NCBI RefSeq assembly: GCF_014489515.1
Contig: NZ_CP060782.1
Span: 682,001-746,000 of the forward strand
Length of the DNA: 64,000 bases
Source: Sphingomonas sediminicola
Lineage (GTDB): Bacteria; Pseudomonadota; Alphaproteobacteria; Sphingomonadales; Sphingomonadaceae
Direction: 5' to 3'
Shown: positions 21,163-30,949 of the stretch, piece by piece
How positions within the stretch are numbered: position 1 is the first letter of the stretch
Layout of the letters: every line of letters starts with the position of its first letter
Program-made: the position numbers and the translations under genes
Notes under the pieces: model-generated
Databases searched by the model: none
What the model saw: only the letters and a program-made list of their open reading frames with translations
Told to the model about the DNA's origin: nothing

Positions 21163-22946
21163 ATGACGTTCCCGAGGTCGTCACCGGTAACCTGCTGGTT
21201 GACGGCGCGCTTATGCTCGGAGCGGCGCTCTTTTTCGTCACTGTGTTCCGCAAGCTCGGGCTCGGTGCGACTCTCGGCTACATCGTCGGCGGAGCGATCA
21301 TCGGTCCCTACGCGCTCGGCCTGATCGGCGAAGCGGATTCGATCATGGCGGTGTCGGAAATCGGCATCGCGCTCCTCCTGTTCCTTGTCGGACTGGAGCT
21401 CAATCCGGGCAGGCTCTGGCGACTGCGCAAGGACATCTTCGGCCTCGGGCTGATGCAGGTGATGGTCTGCGGATTGGCATTGGCCGTTCTCATCCATTTC
21501 ACGCTGGGGTTCAGCATCGAAGCGAGCATTGCCATCGGCCTGCCGCTCGGCCTGTCGTCGACCGCGCAGGTGCTTCCGATGCTGCGTAATACGGGCCAGC
21601 TCAACCATCCGCGCGGCGAGCGCGCCTTTTCCGTCCTGCTGTTCCAGGACCTGTCGATCGTACCGATGATCACGATCATCGCCGCCATGTCGCGGGCGCC
21701 GGTGGATCCGACCGCGCCGTCGGGCGGAATGCTGGCGCTCTATACTGTGGGCGCGATCGTCGGGCTTGTCCTGGCCGGGCGGTTCCTCCTCAATCCCTTG
21801 TTCCGACTGGTCGGCCGCCTTGGCGAGCGCGAGCTGTTCGTCGTCGCAAGCCTGTTCGCTGTGATCGGGAGCGCCGCGCTGATGCACTGGCTGCATCTAT
21901 CGACCGCGCTCGGAGCCTTCATCGCCGGCGTGATGCTCGCGGAATCGCCTTATCGCCACGAGCTGGAGAGCGATGTCGAGCCGTTCCGCTCGATCCTGCT
22001 TGGGCTGTTCTTCCTTTCGGTCGGGATGCTGATCGACTTCAACGCCGTCGCCGCGCGGCCCGGACTCGTGTTCGGCCTCGCGCTGGGAATCATCGTCGTA
22101 AAGGCCATCGTGATCGCCGGCCTCGCCTATTTGTTCGGGATGAAAAAGGGCCGGGCGATCTGGCTCGGCCTGCTGCTCAGCCAGGCGGGCGAATTCGGCT
22201 TCGTCCTGTTCGGTCAGGCGGCAAGCGCGCAGCTGATCACCCGGGAAGCCGCGTCGCTGTTCGCGGCGGTCGTGACCCTCACCATGGTCTCGACTCCGTT
22301 CCTGATGAGGGTGATCGAGTGGATCCTGGAGCGGCTGCCCGAGCCCGCGGTCGATCTGGACGGCCCCGAGTTCTCGCCTGAAACCAACGTCATCGTCGTT
22401 GGCTATGGCCGGTTCGGCCAGACTGTCGCGCAGATGCTGATGGCCAAGCGCATTCCGGTGACCATCATCGACAGCAAGCCGTCGCAGATCGAGCTGAGCG
22501 AGGAATTCGGGACCAAGGTCTATTACGGAGACGGGACCCGCGTGGACCTGCTCCGCACGGCCGGCGCGGAAACCGCCGAAGGCATATTGTTCTGCCAGAA
22601 CCCGAAGGAACTGACCCGCGACAAGCTGGAGGCCGTGTTCACGTCCTTCCCGCATGCCGCGATCATGGTTCGGGTCTACGACCGGCTGCAGGTCATCGAG
22701 TTCGACGGGCTGGATCTCGCAGTGTGCGAGCGCGAGCTTTACGAGAGCGCGATCTCGATGGGCCGGGAGTCCCTGATCAAGCTCGGCATCCCCCGTCGCG
22801 AGGCGGAACGGGTCGAGCGCGAATATCGGGAGCGGGACCTCGAACGGCTGGATGCGCAAACGGTCACCGGCGACCTGCACGCGAAGTTCGACCGCAGTTT
22901 CGGAGTCGACCGGCCCCTTTCGGACGAAGCGAAGAACCCCGCCTAG
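21159..22946 (+). CDS. Monovalent cation:proton antiporter-2 (KefB/KefC-like)
   Basis: The 595-residue protein has about 12 N-terminal transmembrane helices (to residue 385) with LLFLVGLELNPGRLW and GLSSTAQVLPML, which are typical of CPA2 exchangers. It then carries an RCK/TrkA-N domain starting NVIVVGYGRFGQTVAQMLM, whose GYGRFG loop binds NAD(H). It would move K+ or Na+ against protons, possibly gated by nucleotide or glutathione adducts as in KefC. The ATG overlaps the preceding stop. The last four bases overlap the converging aroK. Confidence 0.9.
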   Translation: MNDVPEVVTGNLLVDGALMLGAALFFVTVFRKLGLGATLGYIVGGAIIGPYALGLIGEADSIMAVSEIGIALLLFLVGLELNPGRLWRLRKDIFGLGLMQVMVCGLALAVLIHFTLGFSIEASIAIGLPLGLSSTAQVLPMLRNTGQLNHPRGERAFSVLLFQDLSIVPMITIIAAMSRAPVDPTAPSGGMLALYTVGAIVGLVLAGRFLLNPLFRLVGRLGERELFVVASLFAVIGSAALMHWLHLSTALGAFIAGVMLAESPYRHELESDVEPFRSILLGLFFLSVGMLIDFNAVAARPGLVFGLALGIIVVKAIVIAGLAYLFGMKKGRAIWLGLLLSQAGEFGFVLFGQAASAQLITREAASLFAAVVTLTMVSTPFLMRVIEWILERLPEPAVDLDGPEFSPETNVIVVGYGRFGQTVAQMLMAKRIPVTIIDSKPSQIELSEEFGTKVYYGDGTRVDLLRTAGAETAEGILFCQNPKELTRDKLEAVFTSFPHAAIMVRVYDRLQVIEFDGLDLAVCERELYESAISMGRESLIKLGIPRREAERVEREYRERDLERLDAQTVTGDLHAKFDRSFGVDRPLSDEAKNPA

Positions 22947-23494
22947 GGCTTTGCAGCGCCGTCGAGGTGCGATTCGAGCGCGCTGACGATCGATTCGACG
23001 ACGTCGTGATGCGCTCCGGCGCCGCTGGTGATCCGGATGTGCGCCTCCGCGTAAGATGGACCCCGGTCCTTCGCCAGGCGCTCCAGCGTCCCCTTGGGGT
23101 CGCCGTTGCGGAGCAGTGGGCGCGTGTCCCTCCGCGCCGTCCGGTCGGCGAGCACATCGACCGGCGCATCGAGCCAGACGGTGATCGCGCGCTCGTTGAG
23201 TAATTTGCGGGTGCGCGGGTCGACGAAGACTCCGCCGCCTGTGGCAATCACTTTGACCTCGTCGTCGATTAGGCGGGCTACGAGCCGGCGCTCTCCGTCC
23301 CGGAAATCAGCTTCGCCGTAGCGGTCGAAAATTTCAGCGGCCGAATAGCCTGCAGCATCGGCGATCGCTGCGTCGGTATCGATGAAGGGAAGGCCCAGCC
23401 GCTTCGCCAGGCGGCGTCCGACAGTCGACTTTCCCGCACCCATCAGGCCAACGAGAACGATCGGACGGTCAAGGCGGTCTGTCAGCTTTCCCAC
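22943..23494 (-). CDS. aroK: Shikimate kinase
   Basis: Shikimate kinase phosphorylates shikimate in aromatic amino acid synthesis. From the GTG at 23494 the product has 183 residues: Walker A GLMGAGKSTVGRRLA near residue 18, FIDTDAAI (shikimate-binding Asp) near residue 37, FRDGERRL near residue 61, VIATGGGVFVD near residue 79, and RPLL near residue 120. All match AroK. The longer frame upstream overlaps the divergent small gene and lacks family features. The usual aroB partner is not next to it here. Confidence 0.92.
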   Translation of the reverse strand: MGKLTDRLDRPIVLVGLMGAGKSTVGRRLAKRLGLPFIDTDAAIADAAGYSAAEIFDRYGEADFRDGERRLVARLIDDEVKVIATGGGVFVDPRTRKLLNERAITVWLDAPVDVLADRTARRDTRPLLRNGDPKGTLERLAKDRGPSYAEAHIRITSGAGAHHDVVESIVSALESHLDGAAKP

Positions 23495-23567
23495 GCTCGG
23501 GCTATACAGCGGGCGGGCGGGGCGGCAAAAGCGGTCGCATTCCCGACCCAAGCAAACGCGAGTTAAG

Positions 23568-23705
23568 ATGCCGCGAGCCGTGATTGTCCTCCTTGTCCTC
23601 GTCCTTCTCGTCGTTGGACTGATGTTCTTCTTCTCCAGCCGGGCAGGCGAAGTTCCGACCAAGACCATCGAGACCGAGGTGACCGCACCGGCCAATGCCA
23701 GCTAG
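23568..23705 (+). CDS. 45-residue single-span membrane protein
   Basis: The frame encodes a short basic start (MPRA), about 20 hydrophobic residues rich in Val and Leu, FFFSSRAGEVPTK and a polar tail. This is a simple bitopic membrane protein. The TAG stop overlaps the ATG of the next gene (23695), which supports coupled translation. It is divergent from aroK. I do not recognise a family; similar tiny membrane proteins often precede secreted partners. Confidence 0.6.
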   Translation: MPRAVIVLLVLVLLVVGLMFFFSSRAGEVPTKTIETEVTAPANAS

Positions 23706-25439
23706 CCGACTGCTCGTGGCCGCAGCCGCGGCTGCAATTGCCCTTCCAGCGCTCGCACAGGATGCGACTCCGCAGTCAAACGCCGCGGCTCCTGCGCCTG
23801 CGCCTGCGCCGGGCCCGGCTGCTCCGCCGGGATCCGCAGGTGAAAGCGAAACCGGAGTCGTCGAGCTAAATGCCGATCAGCTGACGGAGGTCGAGCCGCC
23901 TCCTCCGCCTGTTGAATATCCGGCCTTTGCACGGCGCGACCCGCGGCTCGTGGGGCGTCTCGACCCGGTCGAGCTTGGTCTCGGCGCCAGTCCGTGGCGT
24001 GGAGCGAGTGGCGCATTTCTGGGCTCGCTGATGCGGCGGATGGATACTCCGCTCGCGTCGCGCTGGGCGCATATCGCACTTCGCAACGCGCTTCTCTCAA
24101 AAGCGCTCGCACCGCGGAATATAAACCCCGTGGACTGGGCCGCCGAGCGTGCCTGGCTCCTTCTGAAGATGGCGAGGCGGACGCGGCGCGGATGGTTGTG
24201 TCCGGTGTGGACACGGACCGATTCACTCCGCGCATGTTCCAGGTCGGGGTGCAGAGCGCGCTGGCCAATGCGGATCCCGCGGCGCTCTGCCCGCTTCAGG
24301 ATGGCATCCAGAAGACCGATCGCAACATCGTCCAGATTGTCGACGCCATGTGCGCAGCGCTCGCGGGCGAGCCGGAGACCGCCAACGCGCAGATCGACGC
24401 AGCGCGGCGGCGCGGGCGGATGCAGGGCATCGATCTCGAGCTTGCGCAGAAGGTCATCGGCGCCGGGGCGAACACGAATCGCGCAGTGGACATCGACTGG
24501 GGCCCGGTCGATCGCATCGACAATTGGCGGTTCGGTCTCGCGACCGCGACTGGAATGACCTTCCCGGACCGGCTCATCAAGGGCGCCCCGACCCAAATCC
24601 GCGCCTGGCAGGCGGCGTCGCCGATGATCGCTCCGCAGGACCGTCTCGCATCGGCGCAGATCGCTGCGGGGCTCGGCGTCTTCTCGTCGCAGTCGCTCGC
24701 CGACCTCAACGCGCTGATTTACGATTCAACCGACCCGGACGACATTCCCGGAACCGCAGCCTTCCAGCTGCGGCAGGCCTTCATCGGCAAGGACCAGGAC
24801 ACGCGGCTCGGCGCGATGCGGAAGCTGTGGAGCGCGTCGTCCGATTACCTGGAGCTTCAGGGCGCACGCGCCATGCTCGGCCGCGCGTCAGCGATGGTTG
24901 AGCCGACCGCGGACCTCCAGTCGGACGCTCCGAACCTCATCGCATCGATGCTGGCCGCTGGCTACGACAAGGACGCTGGCCGCTGGGCCCGCGCGGTCAG
25001 CCAGATGGACGACCAATATGCGGACCAGGCTTGGGCGATGCTGGCGCTTGGCGCTCCCGACGGGACGCCCGTCGATCTCGGTGTCCGCCGGATCAATGCC
25101 TTCATCGACCGCGACAATAGCGACGGGAAAAGGCGCAGCGCTTTGCTGATCGCAGGCCTCGCCGGGCTGGGACGGATCGATCAGGAAACGGCGAGCCGGC
25201 TGAGCACCCGTTTCGGGCTTCGAATCGGGCATCGCTCGATCTGGACCCGGATGATCGACCGTGCGGCGTCGCTCGGCCAGGCCGGGACCGTGCTCGTCCT
25301 GACCGGCACCGGGATGCAGTCGGCGACCTTCGACGAGACCCCGCCCGCCCACGTCTTCCACTCGGTCGCCGCCCTGAAGCGCACGCGGCTGGAGTTCACG
25401 GCGCGAATGATCGCGGCGGAAGCGCTCGCGCGCACGTGA
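23695..25439 (+). CDS. Secreted protein of unknown function, helical-repeat-like, one frameshift
   Basis: With one base restored near 24169-24172 (ATGGCG to ATGGGCG) the product is about 581 residues. It has a signal peptide (MPASRLLVAAAAAAIALPAL), an Ala/Pro-rich linker, then a long region of Ala-rich amphipathic helices resembling alpha-solenoid repeats. The repair joins ERAWLLLKM to GEADAARMVVSGVD, which continues smoothly. No catalytic motif stands out. It probably acts in the periplasm. It is eight bases ahead of xerD and could share its transcript. Confidence 0.68.
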
Positions 25440-25446
25440 CCTTGGG

Positions 25447-26331
25447 GTGAACCTCGAAGACAAGGCGCTGGTTGATCGCTTCCTCGACATGATGGCTGCC
25501 GAGGCAGGTGCATCCCGGAACACCTTGGCGGCTTATCGGACGGATCTCGAACGAACCTCGGAATCGCTCGGCGGAGTCCTTGGCGACGCGGATAGCGGCG
25601 CGCTGTCGGAGCTCGGCAAGAAATGGAGCGACCTCGCGCCATCGACGGTGGCCCGCCGGTCAGCGGCACTGCGGCGCTTCTACGGATTTCTGTTCGACGA
25701 GGGCATGAGAAAGGACGATCCGTCGGCCGCGCTTCCGCGCCCCGCCTTCGAGAGGCCGCTTCCGAAAATACTCGATTCCGACGAGGTCTCGGCGATGTTC
25801 CAGGCGGCCGAAGATCGCGCGTCGAGCGGCGAGCATCTCGCCCTTCGCAACCTCGCGCTTCTCGAACTGCTCTATGGATCCGGCCTTCGGGCGACCGAGC
25901 TGGTCAGCCTTCCACGCGGTGCGGTGCGCGTCGGTCAGCCGTTCCTGATCCTGCAGGGGAAGGGTTCGAAGGAAAGGCTAGTCCCAATCTCCAGCCGCGC
26001 CGAGCAGGCGGTCGTCCGCTGGCGCGAGGAAGTGCCGTCGTCGTCGCTCTGGCTTTTCCCGAGCGGCAAGTCCCATCTCAGCCGGATGCGCCTTTACCAG
26101 ATCGTCCGAACCATGGCGGCAGACGCGGGAATCCCGCCCGAGCGCATTAGCCCGCACGTGCTTCGCCATGCCTTCGCGACGCATCTCCTGTCCGGTGGCG
26201 CCGATCTTCGCGTCGTCCAGTCGCTGCTCGGCCATGCCGACATCGCGACCACGCAAATCTACACGCACGTCGACAGCGCGCGGCTGATCGAACTGGTGAA
26301 TACCCGCCATCCGCTCGCCGACCGTCGTTGA
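25447..26331 (+). CDS. xerD: Site-specific tyrosine recombinase XerD
   Basis: The 294-residue protein starts at a GTG just after the previous stop. It has the SAM-like core-binding domain (LAAYRTDLE near residue 30) and a catalytic domain with the full tyrosine recombinase set: Arg in SGLRATELVSL, Lys in KGSKERLVP, H-x-x-R in HVLRHAFATHLL, His in LGHADIATTQ and the nucleophile Tyr in QIYTHV. With XerC it would resolve chromosome dimers at dif. The lack of mobile element features around it and its position before accA support a housekeeping XerD. Confidence 0.9.
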   Translation: MNLEDKALVDRFLDMMAAEAGASRNTLAAYRTDLERTSESLGGVLGDADSGALSELGKKWSDLAPSTVARRSAALRRFYGFLFDEGMRKDDPSAALPRPAFERPLPKILDSDEVSAMFQAAEDRASSGEHLALRNLALLELLYGSGLRATELVSLPRGAVRVGQPFLILQGKGSKERLVPISSRAEQAVVRWREEVPSSSLWLFPSGKSHLSRMRLYQIVRTMAADAGIPPERISPHVLRHAFATHLLSGGADLRVVQSLLGHADIATTQIYTHVDSARLIELVNTRHPLADRR

Positions 26332-26364
26332 CGTAACGGAACCTCCACCCTACCCGAACGCGCA

Positions 26365-27306
26365 ATGCAGACGTACCTCGATTTCGAGAAGCCGATTGCC
26401 GAGCTCGAAGCCCGCGTGTCCGAGCTCAAGGAAACGGCGAACTCCGGTGAGCTCGACCTGGACGCGGAGATCGGCAAGCTTGAGGCCAAGTCGGCCAAGC
26501 TGCTGCGCGACACCTATTCCAAGCTGACCCCCTGGCAGAAGGCGCAGGTTGCCCGGCACCCGGAGCGCCCGCACTTCAAGGATTATGTCGCGGGCCTCAC
26601 GAGCGATTTCGTGCCGCTCGCGGGGGACCGGTCGTTCGCGGACGATCCCGCGATCGTCGGCGGGCTCGCGACGATCGACGGCCGCAAGGTCCTGCTGCTT
26701 GGCCATGAGAAGGGCGACGACACCGCCTCGCGCCTGAAGCACAATTTCGGGATGGCGAAGCCGGAAGGATATCGGAAGGCCATCCGCCTGATGCGACTTG
26801 CCGACCGCTTTGGTTTGCCGGTCGTCAGCCTGGTCGACACTCCGGGCGCCTTTCCCGGCGTCGAGGCCGAGGAGCGCGGGCAGGCTGAAGCCATTGCACG
26901 CTCGACCCAGGAATGCCTCGAGCTAAAGGTGCCGATGATCGCCGTAATCGTCGGCGAGGGTGGAAGCGGCGGCGCGGTCGCAATCGCGGCTGCGAACCGC
27001 GTGCTGATGTTTGAGCATGCGGTCTATTCGGTGATCTCGCCGGAGGGCTGCGCCTCGATCCTGTGGCGGACCGCGGACAAGGCCGCCGACGCTGCCGAGG
27101 CGATGAAGATCACGGCGCAGGACCAGCAGGCGCTGGGCGTCGTCGACCGGATCGTGACCGAGCCGCTCGGCGGTGCGCACCGCGATCCCGACCTTGCGAT
27201 TCGGAACCTCAAGGAAGCGATTATCGAGGAGCTGAAAGGCTGTTCCGCGCTGGGCGGGGGCGAGCTCCTGCGGCAGCGGCGCGCCAAATATCTGGCTATG
27301 ACCTGA
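26365..27306 (+). CDS. accA: Acetyl-CoA carboxylase carboxyltransferase subunit alpha
   Basis: AccA with AccD transfers CO2 from biotin to acetyl-CoA to make malonyl-CoA for fatty acid synthesis. The 313-residue protein begins MQTYLDFEKPIAELEARVSE as in other AccA proteins. It contains RPHFKDYV, VSLVDTPGAFPGVEAEERGQ near residue 153, GEGGSGGAVAIAAANRVLM near residue 197 and SPEGCASILWR. Length is normal. It lies 33 bases after xerD. Confidence 0.95.
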   Translation: MQTYLDFEKPIAELEARVSELKETANSGELDLDAEIGKLEAKSAKLLRDTYSKLTPWQKAQVARHPERPHFKDYVAGLTSDFVPLAGDRSFADDPAIVGGLATIDGRKVLLLGHEKGDDTASRLKHNFGMAKPEGYRKAIRLMRLADRFGLPVVSLVDTPGAFPGVEAEERGQAEAIARSTQECLELKVPMIAVIVGEGGSGGAVAIAAANRVLMFEHAVYSVISPEGCASILWRTADKAADAAEAMKITAQDQQALGVVDRIVTEPLGGAHRDPDLAIRNLKEAIIEELKGCSALGGGELLRQRRAKYLAMT

Positions 27307-27394
27307 CGGTCACAACAGGAACCCACCGCCTTAATCTCACGTTCAAAGACGCGAGGGTCAGTTACGTGGCCGTAGCGAATGTGAAAGGTTGGTT

Positions 27395-28860
27395 ATGCGT
27401 TCCATGTTCCTCCTGCTCGGCACTGCCGCGATGGTGGCGTCGCCCGTAGCGGCCTCGGCCCAGATCGCCGGCCGTGGGATCAATCCGCGCTATGTGCAGG
27501 AAGCCCAGCAGGATCACCCGAAGCTGGTGGAGGAGTTCGGCGGCGCCGAAACCGGGTCGCGCGCGGCGTACATCAACAGTGTCGGCCGCCGCGTCGCGGC
27601 CTATTCGGGCGTGTCCCCGGGCGCATACCGCTTCACTCTCCTCAATTCGGCGGTCGAGAACGCCTTCGCCGTGCCCGGTGGCTACGTCTACATCACTCGC
27701 CAGCTGATGGGGCTGATGGACAATGAGTCCGAACTGGCCTTCGCGCTCGGCCACGAAGTTGGCCACGTCGCCGCCAACCATGCGCAGGCGCGAGAATCCT
27801 ATGCGCAGCGGAGCGGAATCTTCGGCGTGCTTGGTGCCATCCTTGGGAGCGTAATCGGCGGCGGATTCGGAAGCGCGGTTGCGCAAATGGCGACACAGCG
27901 TTCCCAGCTGGCGACGCTCAGCTTCTCGCGCGATCAGGAGTATCAGGCGGACACGCTTGGCCTGAGGTACCTCGTCTCGGCAGGCTACGACCCTGCCGGC
28001 GCAGCCGGAGTCCTTTCGGCAATCACCCGGGCAACTGCGCTTGAAGCCCGAGTGCAGGGCCAGGACAGCCGCCAAACGCCGGAATGGGCCAGCACTCACC
28101 CCTCAGCGTGAATCGCATGCAGCGCGCGCTCGCCGAAGCGCGGCAGACCGGGCGGTTGGGGAGCGGACTTCGCAACCGCGACCAGTTCCTGAGCCAGCTC
28201 GAGGGCGTCTACGTCGATGACGATCCCGCGCAGGGCGTCATCGAAGGCCGGACTTTCACCCATCCCGACCTGCGGATCTTTTTCGCAGTGCCGCAGGGTT
28301 ATCTGATGCAGAACGGCACGACCGCCGTCTCGATCAGCGGAACGGCCGGGAAGGCGCAATTCAGCGGCGGCCGCTACAACGGCTCGCTCGAAAACTACAT
28401 CACCCAGCTGCTCAGGGAGCTTGCGGGCAACGAGGTCCAGCTTTCCGTGCCCCAGCCGCAGCGGACCATGATCAATGGCATTCCCGCCGCCTACACGACG
28501 GGGCGCGCGGCAACGTCGTCAGGAACGGTCGACGTCAGCGTCTTCGCCTACCAGTGGAGCCCGAACACGGTTTATCACTTCGTGATGATCACCCGCGGCG
28601 GGCAGGGTGTCGGTCCGTTCGTGCCGATGGTGGAATCGATCCGGCGGATCACTCCAAACGAAGCCGCCGCCATCCGTCCGAGGATCATCGACGTGCATAC
28701 CGTCGCGCCGGGCGAGACGGTGCAAGCGCTCGCGAGCCGAATGGCCTATCGGACCTTCCAGCTCGATCGATTCCTGGCGCTCAATAATCTGGCCGTCAAC
28801 TCGAGGCTGGTGCCGGGCCAGAAAGTGAAGCTGGTCGTTTATGGGTCCCGGCGCGCCTGA
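27395..28860 (+). CDS. Secreted M48-family metalloprotease with C-terminal LysM-like domain, one frameshift
   Basis: Restoring one base in the C4 run at 28099-28102 gives about 488 residues. A signal peptide (residues 1-23) precedes an M48 peptidase domain with the zinc motif ALGHEVGHVAANH near residue 124 and the downstream Glu/Asp in FSRDQEYQADTLGL. The repair turns the premature end ASTHP into HPLSVNRMQRALAEAR. The distal part includes HTVAPGETVQALASR and LALNNL with LVPGQKVKL, a LysM-like peptidoglycan-binding module. This is like the BepA/YfgC type of periplasmic quality-control proteases. Confidence 0.85.
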
Positions 28861-28887
28861 ACGCGGCCCCTGGCGCCGGGAACTCCG

Positions 28888-29067
28888 TTACGAGTTCTGC
28901 ACTGCCTGTGAGATGTTGCTCCACATGCCACCGGCGCCGCCGCCCATTGCGCGAAGGCCACCCATCATCGCGATGACGATGAGTGCAGCGATCAGTCCGT
29001 ACTCGATCGCCGTTGCGCCCTTCTGGTCGGTGCGCAGTCGCCGAAAATTCCTTCGGATAGCGTCCAC
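28888..29067 (-). CDS. Flp-family type IVb pilin (orphan)
   Basis: From the GTG at 29067, preceded by GGAGGGTGGC, the product has 59 residues. The prepilin motif KGATAIEYGLIAALIVIAMM places cleavage after Gly, with the essential Glu five residues later and Tyr following, as in Flp pilins. The C-terminal half is Gly/Met-rich. No tad or cpa assembly genes occur in this window, so the assembly machinery must be elsewhere or the pilin is used differently. Confidence 0.85.
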   Translation of the reverse strand: MDAIRRNFRRLRTDQKGATAIEYGLIAALIVIAMMGGLRAMGGGAGGMWSNISQAVQNS

Positions 29068-29152
29068 GCCACCCTCCTCTGGTCCACGTCCACGACAGCC
29101 GATTACACCATTACGGGTTAACAACTGATGCGGCGCAGAGGTTAATACCGCT

Positions 29153-29901
29153 TCATCCATTTCCCGGAACAGCGGACGTCCAGGCGGCAAAGTGGAGCAG
29201 CTCGAACATCTCGGTGACACGGCCATCCTCGGCTCCGGACAGGAACTGTCGGCTTGCCGCGGCGATCGCTTCGCGGGTCAAAGGGCGACGAGCGCGCGAT
29301 GCGAGGATGTTGGTCGCTCCCATTGAGCGCAGGTCGCGAACAAGGTCGGCCAGGCCCTTGTAGCTCACCTGGACGCGGTCCACGTCGACCACCGGCATTG
29401 TGAAGCCTGCCGACGACAGGAGCGAGGTGAAACCGGCCGGCTCGATGCGCGGATGCACGTGCGGCGTCGCGGCGCCCATCTTCTCATCGGCAGCCCGCAT
29501 GGCGGATCGGAGGGCGGGCAAAGTGTCGCCCCCGGAACCGCACCGATGAACAGGGAATCCTCGCGCAGAGCGAAGCGGATGGTCAGGAGCGCGCGCGGAA
29601 GATCGTTAACGGTATCCAGCTCCCCGACCGCGACGCACAGGTCGTACGAGCCGGGTTCGAGCTGCATCAGCCCATCCGTTTCGAAGAGGTCGACCTGGTC
29701 CGCGATCTGCAGGAGCCGTTCTCGCCAGCCCGGGTTCGGCGGACCGACCAGAAGCCCCGAGCGAAACCGACGCTGCACTAACGACAGGCGCTCGATGATG
29801 TCCTCGAACGCACGTTCATGCAGGAACAGCTCCAGCCCGCGCCGGAGCGCGCGTTTCCGGCGTAATGCCCGCAGCTTCTGTTCGAATAGCTCGTCTGCCA
29901 C
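29153..29901 (-). CDS. SAM-dependent methyltransferase, BioC/NDUFAF5-like, one frameshift
   Basis: One base restored in the C5 run at 29529-29533 gives about 249 residues. The N-terminal part (LFEQKLRALRRKRALRRG and LHERAFEDIIERL) resembles the lead-in of BioC-like and NDUFAF5-like methyltransferases. The repair joins FIGAVPGGDTL to PALRSAMRAADEK, and HPRIEPAGFTSLLSSAGF follows, the conserved late segment of this group. Members modify malonyl-ACP (BioC) or complex I subunits (NDUFAF5); which applies is open. It is divergent from comF with only 20 bases between starts. Confidence 0.75.
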
Positions 29902-29921
29902 GGGCGCTTGTGCGGCGGAGG

Positions 29922-30677
29922 ATGAGCGGCGACAAGGACGGAGTGAGGGCGGGTGAGACTATTCGGTTCGCATTGAAGCAGGTGCTGGATTTCGCCCTGC
30001 CACCCCGTTGCGCGGGCTGCGGCACCATCGTCGCCGACCTGCACAGCTTCTGTCCGGAATGTCGGACCAGGGTCGAATTCCTCGGCGAGAGCGGCTGCTC
30101 GACCTGCGGAATCCCGCTGGAGGCCACGGACGCAGACACGTGCGGCTTTTGCATCGCCAAGCCGCCTCGCATCGGGCGCACACGGGCGGCGCTCGCCTAT
30201 GACGAGCTTTCGCGAAGCATTGCGCTGCGCCTGAAACACGGGCGGAAAGTCGCGCTTGCGCGAACGATGGCGCGCTACATGGCGCCGCTGGTCCGATCGG
30301 ATGGTGAGCCTCTTCTGGTGCCGGTTCCCTTGCATCGAAGCTGCCTGTGGTCGCGCGGGATCAACCAGTCAGCGCTGGTCGCCCGGGAACTTGCCAAGAT
30401 GACCGGCCCGCGCACTGATCCCTGCCTCCTGAAGCGCGTGAAGCGGACGCCGGCGCTCAAGGGCATGAGCCCTCGCCAGCGACGGAAATTGGTCGCGGGC
30501 GCATTCAAGATGAAACCCGAGGCGGACCTTCAGGGGCGTACCATCGTTCTCGTCGATGACGTGCTGACGACCGGAAGCACCGCCAATGCCTGTGCGCGAG
30601 CGCTTGAGCAGGCAGGCGCCGGTCGCGTCGAACTGGTCAGCTGGGCGAGGGTGATCAAGCCGATGCAGTTGAGTTGA
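29922..30677 (+). CDS. comF: ComF-family phosphoribosyltransferase-like protein
   Basis: The 251-residue protein has an N-terminal zinc-finger region (LPPRCAGCG, then C-x2-C pairs in FCPEC, STCG and GFC) and a C-terminal PRTase domain with VLVDDVLTTGSTANACARAL, the PRPP-binding signature. This is the ComF/GntX layout, linked in other bacteria to use of DNA taken up by competence. The ATG at 29922 is preferred because GGCGGAGG lies just upstream. It is followed directly by grxC. Confidence 0.88.
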   Translation: MSGDKDGVRAGETIRFALKQVLDFALPPRCAGCGTIVADLHSFCPECRTRVEFLGESGCSTCGIPLEATDADTCGFCIAKPPRIGRTRAALAYDELSRSIALRLKHGRKVALARTMARYMAPLVRSDGEPLLVPVPLHRSCLWSRGINQSALVARELAKMTGPRTDPCLLKRVKRTPALKGMSPRQRRKLVAGAFKMKPEADLQGRTIVLVDDVLTTGSTANACARALEQAGAGRVELVSWARVIKPMQLS

Positions 30678-30691
30678 GCAGGAGCGAACGA

Positions 30692-30949
30692 GTGGCCCGG
30701 GTGGAGATTTATGTGAAGTCGACGTGCGGCTTTTGCTTTCGGGCGCTTCAGCTGCTCGAATCGAAGGGCGTCGACTATGAAGCGCACGAACTGACCTGGG
30801 GTAGCCCATTGCGGGAAGAGATGATCCAGCGCGCCAAAGGACGCACCACCGTGCCCCAGATTTTCATCGACGGGCAGCACATCGGCGGGTGCGAGGATCT
30901 CTATGCGCTGGACCGCGACGGCAAGCTGGAGCAATTATTGGCGGCCTGA
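30692..30949 (+). CDS. grxC: Glutaredoxin 3
   Basis: The 85-residue thioredoxin-fold protein has the redox pair in STCGFC (residues 10-15, a C-G-F-C active site). TVPQIFIDGQHIGGCEDLYAL contains the cis-Pro and glutathione-binding Gly-Gly. It would reduce disulfides and glutathione adducts in the cytoplasm. The GTG at 30692 has AGGAG nine bases upstream and is preferred over the TTG at 30674. The TGA overlaps the ATG of the nitrilase gene. Confidence 0.92.
   Translation: MARVEIYVKSTCGFCFRALQLLESKGVDYEAHELTWGSPLREEMIQRAKGRTTVPQIFIDGQHIGGCEDLYALDRDGKLEQLLAA

Noticed and set aside
25447-26331. Integrase of a mobile element
   Set aside because: The tyrosine recombinase resembles housekeeping XerD, lies beside accA, and no attachment repeats or cargo genes are seen. 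The tRNA-Arg at 32.2 kb also has no duplicated 3' end nearby.
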